A stretch of DNA of 7,663 bases from an uncultured Phascolarctobacterium sp. (lineage in GTDB: Bacteria > Bacillota > Negativicutes > Acidaminococcales > Acidaminococcaceae): assembly GCA_900552855.1 (NCBI GenBank), contig USBG01000076.1:1-7663 (forward strand), given 5' to 3'. The notes beneath the pieces were generated by a model that made no database searches, was not told where the DNA came from, and saw only the letters and a program-made list of their open reading frames with translations. A program made the translations under genes and the position numbers. Below, in pieces: positions 4,697 to 7,663 of the stretch (position 1 is the stretch's first letter; each line of letters starts with the position of its first letter).

Positions 4697-7240
4697 TTAC
4701 TTAACCTCTACATCAATTGCACCATTATTCAGCACAACCTCAACCTTATCGCCGGTTTTAATTTCACCGGCAACAATTTTACGGCCAAGAATGTTTTCAA
4801 CAGTGTGTACAATCAAACGTTTCAGCGGACGAGCACCAAAGGCAGGATCAAAGCCAGCCTCTGCCAAATGAGCTACAGCTTCATCTTGATAGGTCAAGGT
4901 CAGTTCAAGCTGCTTGTTCAAGCGCTCACCCAGCTCATTAAGTACCAGTTTAACAATGTCTTTAATTTGTTCTGCCTGCAGCGGTTTGAAGACAACAATA
5001 TCATCAACACGATTTAGGAACTCTGGACGGAAGAAATTCATCAGCATTTGCTGTAGCTGTTCTCTATCAATACTGCCCTGATGCTTCATAATCTCACTGC
5101 TGCCCAAGTTACTGGTCATGATAATTAAGGTGTTCTTGAAGTCAACATTGCGACCCTTACCGTCAGTTAAGCGTCCATCGTCAAGTACCTGTAAGAGTAC
5201 GTTGAAGACATCTGCATGAGCCTTTTCAATTTCGTCAAGCAGAATTACGCTATAGGGATGGCGACGAACAGCCTCAGTCAGCTGACCACCTTCATCATAG
5301 CCAACATAGCCGGGAGGCGCACCAATCAGACGAGATACAGTGTGCTTCTCCATGTATTCGCTCATATCAATACGAATCATATTGCGTTCATCATCAAAAA
5401 GTACTTCTGCCAAAGTTTTTGCCAGCTCGGTTTTACCAACGCCAGTAGGACCAAGGAAGATAAAGGAGCCAATAGGACGGGACGGATCCTTAATGCCTGC
5501 GCGAGCACGAATAACAGCCTCGCTGACAGCCTTAACAGCTTCATCCTGACCAACTACACGATTATGCAGAATTTCCTCAAGATGGATAAGCTTATCACGC
5601 TCACCACCGCTTAAGCGGGAAACAGGAATACCGGTCCAGGTGCTAACAACCTTAGCAATATCCTCTTCGTCAACCTCTTCCTTAAGAAGTACGTTTTCAT
5701 TTCCCTTGTCATCCTTAGCAGATAATGTAGACAGCTCCTTTTGCAAAGCAGGTAAACGACCATATTTCAGCTCAGCCAGCTTGTTCAAATCATAGTCACG
5801 CTCAGCCTGCTCCATTTGCTGTTTAACAGCGTCAATTTCTTTTTTAACCTCACGTACACGTGCAATAGAGGCTTTCTCCGCATCCCAGCGTTTTACTAGC
5901 TCGTCATTTGCTTCACGCAGGTTTTTCAGCTCTTCTTCAATCTTAGCTAAACGATCCTTAGACTGATCATCATCCTCTTTACCAAGGGCCTGAGCTTCAA
6001 TTTCCAGCTGCAGGATTCTACGCTTGCTTTCATCAAGAGCAGTAGGCAAAGAATCAATTTCAGTACGCAAACGTGCTGCAGCCTCATCTACAAGGTCAAT
6101 AGCCTTATCAGGCAGGAAACGGTCATTAATATAACGATTAGACATTACAGCGGCAGCTACCAAGGCAGCATCTTTAATACGCACGCCATGATGCACCTCG
6201 TAGCGTTCACGAAGACCACGCAAAATGGAAATAGTATCCTCAACGCCAGGCTCCTTAACCATTACTGGTTGGAAACGACGCTCCAAGGCACTATCCTTTT
6301 CAATATACTTACGATATTCGTTTAAGGTAGTTGCACCAATACAACGCAGCTCGCCACGAGCCAGCATAGGCTTTAAGATATTGCCTGCATCCATAGAGCC
6401 TTCGGCAGCGCCAGCACCAACAACAGTGTGCAGCTCATCAATGAACATAATAATTTGTCCGGCACTGTCACTTACTGCCTTCAAAACTTTTTTCAAACGC
6501 TCCTCAAATTCACCTCTAAACTTTGCACCAGCAACTAAAGCTGCCAGATCCAAGGAATACAGAGTTTTATTTTTTAAGCCCTCAGGTACATCACCGGCAA
6601 CAATACGACGTGCCAAGCCTTCTGCAATTGCAGTTTTACCAACGCCAGGCTCACCAATAAGCACCGGATTGTTCTTTTTACGACGGCTCAGAATTTCTAC
6701 CACACGACGAATTTCCTCATCACGTCCAATAACAGGGTCCAGCTTGCCTGCCTTTGCTTTGGCGGTCAAATCTTGACCAAATTTTTCCAAGGTCTTTTTA
6801 GTTTCTTCATCGCCAACAATATTTTGATAATTCATATAAGCGGCTTCAACCTTTTTCTTATCAATACCATATTTACGGAACAGTGATATTACATCACTAT
6901 CACCATCAGAAGCAATAGCAGCTACTAATTGACCAATGTTTACTTCACCCTGAGTATTTTGATTCAAAATAGCCATAACTCTGGCAAAGCCTGTACCCAT
7001 CATCAGCTGACGGTCCTGACCTTTAACGCCGGGAATTTTTTGCACCAATGCCTTAGCCTCTTGTGTAAAGGCAGCTTCGTCAATATGTAGGCTTTGCAGC
7101 AAATATTTAAAAAAGCCTTCGCCACCACACATAGCAGCAACTACATGAGCAGTAGTCAGCTCCTGATGGTAGTTCATAACAGCCTGCTGCTGTGCAGCCT
7201 CTAAAATACTTTTAATTTCTTCACTGTAGCGTTCGTTCAT
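4697..7240 (-). CDS. clpB: ATP-dependent chaperone ClpB, 847 aa
   Basis: ClpB is a cytoplasmic hexameric AAA+ disaggregase that threads aggregated proteins and works with DnaK. The Clp-N domain covers residues 1-~145. The first ATPase domain has Walker A GEPGVGKT (196-203), pore loop GAKFRGEFE (238-246, with F in place of the usual Y), Walker B IMFIDE (264-269) and the arginine pair RR at 321-322. A coiled-coil middle domain, diagnostic of ClpB rather than ClpC or ClpA, covers ~390-515. The second ATPase domain has GPTGVGKT (597-604), pore loop GYVG (644-647) and ILLDE (666-670). A C-terminal small domain follows. Length is close to the family norm (~860). The ATG at 7240 is chosen because AGGAGGTG lies 7 bases upstream; a GTG at 7258 in frame overlaps that site. 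No damage is visible. Confidence 0.97.
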   Translation of the reverse strand: MNERYSEEIKSILEAAQQQAVMNYHQELTTAHVVAAMCGGEGFFKYLLQSLHIDEAAFTQEAKALVQKIPGVKGQDRQLMMGTGFARVMAILNQNTQGEVNIGQLVAAIASDGDSDVISLFRKYGIDKKKVEAAYMNYQNIVGDEETKKTLEKFGQDLTAKAKAGKLDPVIGRDEEIRRVVEILSRRKKNNPVLIGEPGVGKTAIAEGLARRIVAGDVPEGLKNKTLYSLDLAALVAGAKFRGEFEERLKKVLKAVSDSAGQIIMFIDELHTVVGAGAAEGSMDAGNILKPMLARGELRCIGATTLNEYRKYIEKDSALERRFQPVMVKEPGVEDTISILRGLRERYEVHHGVRIKDAALVAAAVMSNRYINDRFLPDKAIDLVDEAAARLRTEIDSLPTALDESKRRILQLEIEAQALGKEDDDQSKDRLAKIEEELKNLREANDELVKRWDAEKASIARVREVKKEIDAVKQQMEQAERDYDLNKLAELKYGRLPALQKELSTLSAKDDKGNENVLLKEEVDEEDIAKVVSTWTGIPVSRLSGGERDKLIHLEEILHNRVVGQDEAVKAVSEAVIRARAGIKDPSRPIGSFIFLGPTGVGKTELAKTLAEVLFDDERNMIRIDMSEYMEKHTVSRLIGAPPGYVGYDEGGQLTEAVRRHPYSVILLDEIEKAHADVFNVLLQVLDDGRLTDGKGRNVDFKNTLIIMTSNLGSSEIMKHQGSIDREQLQQMLMNFFRPEFLNRVDDIVVFKPLQAEQIKDIVKLVLNELGERLNKQLELTLTYQDEAVAHLAEAGFDPAFGARPLKRLIVHTVENILGRKIVAGEIKTGDKVEVVLNNGAIDVEVK

Positions 7241-7247
7241 AGCGCTA

Positions 7248-7255
7248 CACCTCCT
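7248..7255 (-). promoter_or_regulatory. Ribosome binding site of clpB
   Basis: AGGAGGTG read on the minus strand, 7 bases before the ATG at 7240, decides the start. The in-frame GTG at 7256-7258 lies immediately upstream of this site and is unlikely to be used. Confidence 0.85.
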
Positions 7256-7292
7256 CACTATATACCAATATGGATAATATTATAATTTAATC

Positions 7293-7309
7293 AGGAGTTC
7301 TTCACTCCT
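7293..7309 (-). promoter_or_regulatory. Leader hairpin in the clpB message
   Basis: AGGAGT/ACTCCT form a 6-bp stem with loop GAAGA close to the predicted 5' end of the clpB mRNA. The ACTCCT arm is also complementary to the AGGAG core of the real binding site at 7248-7255, so two pairings compete. Function is inferred only. Confidence 0.4.
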
Positions 7310-7319
7310 CACATTTTCA

Positions 7320-7347
7320 ATTATATCAGTAAAAGTCAAAAAGTCAA
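7320..7347 (-). promoter_or_regulatory. Promoter of clpB, overlapped by an AGTCAAA direct repeat
   Basis: On the minus strand TTGACT (7342-7347) and TATAAT (7320-7325) are 16 bases apart, with TGA before the -10 (extended -10). On the plus strand the same region reads AGTCAAA twice (7334-7340 and 7342-7348). CtsR operators are tandem RGTCAAA heptads with a 3-base spacer. Here the spacer is 1 base, so CtsR control is possible but not shown. No CIRCE element (HrcA site) is present. Confidence 0.7.
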
Positions 7348-7390
7348 ATGCTTTTCTATGACGTTTTTGTAAATTATAGCCACAAACTGG

Positions 7391-7416
7391 TTGACACATA
7401 GGTCATGTTGTGTCAA
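7391..7416. promoter_or_regulatory. Inverted repeat TTGACACA-N10-TGTGTCAA between clpB and the lrgA-like gene
   Basis: Perfect 8-bp arms (7391-7398 and 7409-7416) flank 10 bases that include GGTCATG. The left arm contains TTGACA, which could serve as a -35 for the rightward gene, although only a weak -10 (CAATAT, 7414-7419) follows at 17 bases. It looks like an operator for a dimeric regulator of unknown identity. Confidence 0.5.
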
Positions 7417-7425
7417 TATATATCT

Positions 7426-7442
7426 TGTCATTTTTTATGACA
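7426..7442. promoter_or_regulatory. Palindrome TGTCAT-T5-ATGACA
   Basis: A perfect 6-bp inverted repeat with a 5-base T centre, 10 bases after the preceding inverted repeat and sharing its TGTCA/TGACA core. It overlaps TTGTCA (7425-7430), a possible -35 of the rightward gene. The two palindromes may be paired sites for one regulator. Confidence 0.45.
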
Positions 7443-7465
7443 TATATAAAGATAAAAGTTTTAAA

Positions 7466-7487
7466 ATTATCAAATAATTATCAAATA
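7466..7487. repeat. Tandem 11-bp direct repeat upstream of the lrgA-like gene
   Basis: ATTATCAAATA occurs twice back to back (7466-7476, 7477-7487), close to one helical turn per unit. It ends 23 bases before the AGGAGGT binding site of the rightward gene. It does not match the LytTR consensus known for lrgAB control. Confidence 0.55.
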
Positions 7488-7526
7488 TTTATTCTTTTGT
7501 TTTACAAATGAGGAGGTCCTGTTACT

Positions 7527-7663
7527 ATGTCACCCACATCACTTTTGCGCGGTATAGGACTGCTTTTATTCCTACAATGGATTAGCACTCTAATTATTTC
7601 CGCCTTAGGAGTACCCTTTCCACCTGCCCTATTAGGCATGCTTTTCTTAGTAGCTTTACTGGC
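7527..7663 (+). CDS. CidA/LrgA family membrane protein, N-terminal 45 codons
   Basis: The ATG at 7527 has AGGAGGT 9 bases upstream. The visible protein begins MSPTSLLRGIGLLLFLQWIS and continues TLIISALGVPFPPALLGMLF. It has two hydrophobic segments joined by LGVPFPPALLGM, which corresponds to the LPIPGSVIGM signature of CidA/LrgA holin-like proteins. These small inner-membrane proteins influence murein hydrolase activity, cell lysis or pyruvate and three-carbon transport, and usually pair with an LrgB/CidB protein encoded next to them; that partner would lie beyond the right edge. The gene is divergent from clpB across a 286-base gap holding several repeats. The family call rests on this single motif and topology. 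Confidence 0.75.
   Translation, partial: MSPTSLLRGIGLLLFLQWISTLIISALGVPFPPALLGMLFLVALL

Noticed and set aside
5216..6776. Plus-strand ORFs of up to 183 codons opposite clpB
   Set aside because: They are mirror frames of a strongly conserved gene, with no promoter or binding site and no recognisable domain.
7241..7258. Extension of clpB to a GTG at 7258
   Set aside because: The GTG immediately adjoins the AGGAGGTG site that serves the ATG at 7240 and has no site of its own.
7373..7378. A second TATAAT on the minus strand upstream of clpB
   Set aside because: No acceptable -35 lies 16-18 bases upstream and there is no extended -10. A second clpB promoter cannot be supported.
7582..7594. TTAGCACTC, the left half of a CIRCE element (HrcA site); the 12-mer TAGCACTCTAAT also occurs at 4649-4660 in the clpB terminator
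   Set aside because: The second arm GAGTGCTAA is missing at both places. One copy is inside a coding region and the other is in a terminator loop, so neither can be a working CIRCE. The shared 12-mer is most likely chance.
1..7663. CRISPR array, tRNA, rRNA, insertion sequence or defence system
   Set aside because: No repeat-spacer pattern, cloverleaf, rRNA-like stretch, transposase or known defence protein was seen on either strand.

Overview
The window joins two compositionally different parts. From about 1880 to the right end it looks like a low-GC Firmicutes chromosome: strong TATAAT promoters, GGAGG ribosome binding sites, AT-rich intergenic gaps, and sampled coding lines of roughly 33-45% GC. 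The gene content (ClpB, a DUF3842 protein, PolA, a CidA/LrgA protein) and protein style suggest a gut Negativicutes such as the Acidaminococcaceae, but that placement is from general impression and is tentative. From 1 to about 1880 the DNA is richer in GC (52% and 73% in two sampled 60-base lines) and encodes a ParB-like protein, small accessory proteins and the start of a DUF3846-like protein. That set is typical of Tn1549-type integrative conjugative elements (ICEs) of gut Firmicutes.

Layout. On the minus strand, the DUF3846-like start (1-76), a small hydrophobic ORF (1-200), a 79-residue protein (242-481) and a 156-residue protein (492-962) follow a terminator (985-1012). That terminator lies just after the most striking object in the window, one uninterrupted 736-codon ORF (1029-3239). 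Its first ~453 residues are the 5'-3' exonuclease and degenerate 3'-5' exonuclease regions of DNA polymerase I. Its last ~280 residues are an ICE-type ParB. The join is near 1866-1880, is in frame, and falls between domains on both sides. The polymerase domain of PolA and the ParB leader are both missing.

To the right are a small exported protein (3397-3822, minus), a DUF3842 protein (4079-4489, plus), clpB (4697-7240, minus) and the start of a CidA/LrgA-type membrane protein (7527 to the edge, plus). Each host gene appears to be its own transcription unit with recognisable promoters and hairpin terminators. The two divergent gaps (3823-4078 and 7241-7526) carry several unexplained inverted and direct repeats.

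How it fits together. The host genes are general housekeeping functions (replication and repair, protein disaggregation, envelope) with no evident joint pathway. The main question is whether the PolA-ParB chimera is a real rearrangement caused by an ICE, possibly giving a nuclease-ParB hybrid protein, or an assembly join of two genomes. Nothing in the window decides this. Other items worth a look are a perfect 27-bp palindrome inside the parB segment, a terminator that must be read through to express the accessory genes, and palindromes between clpB and the lrgA-like gene.
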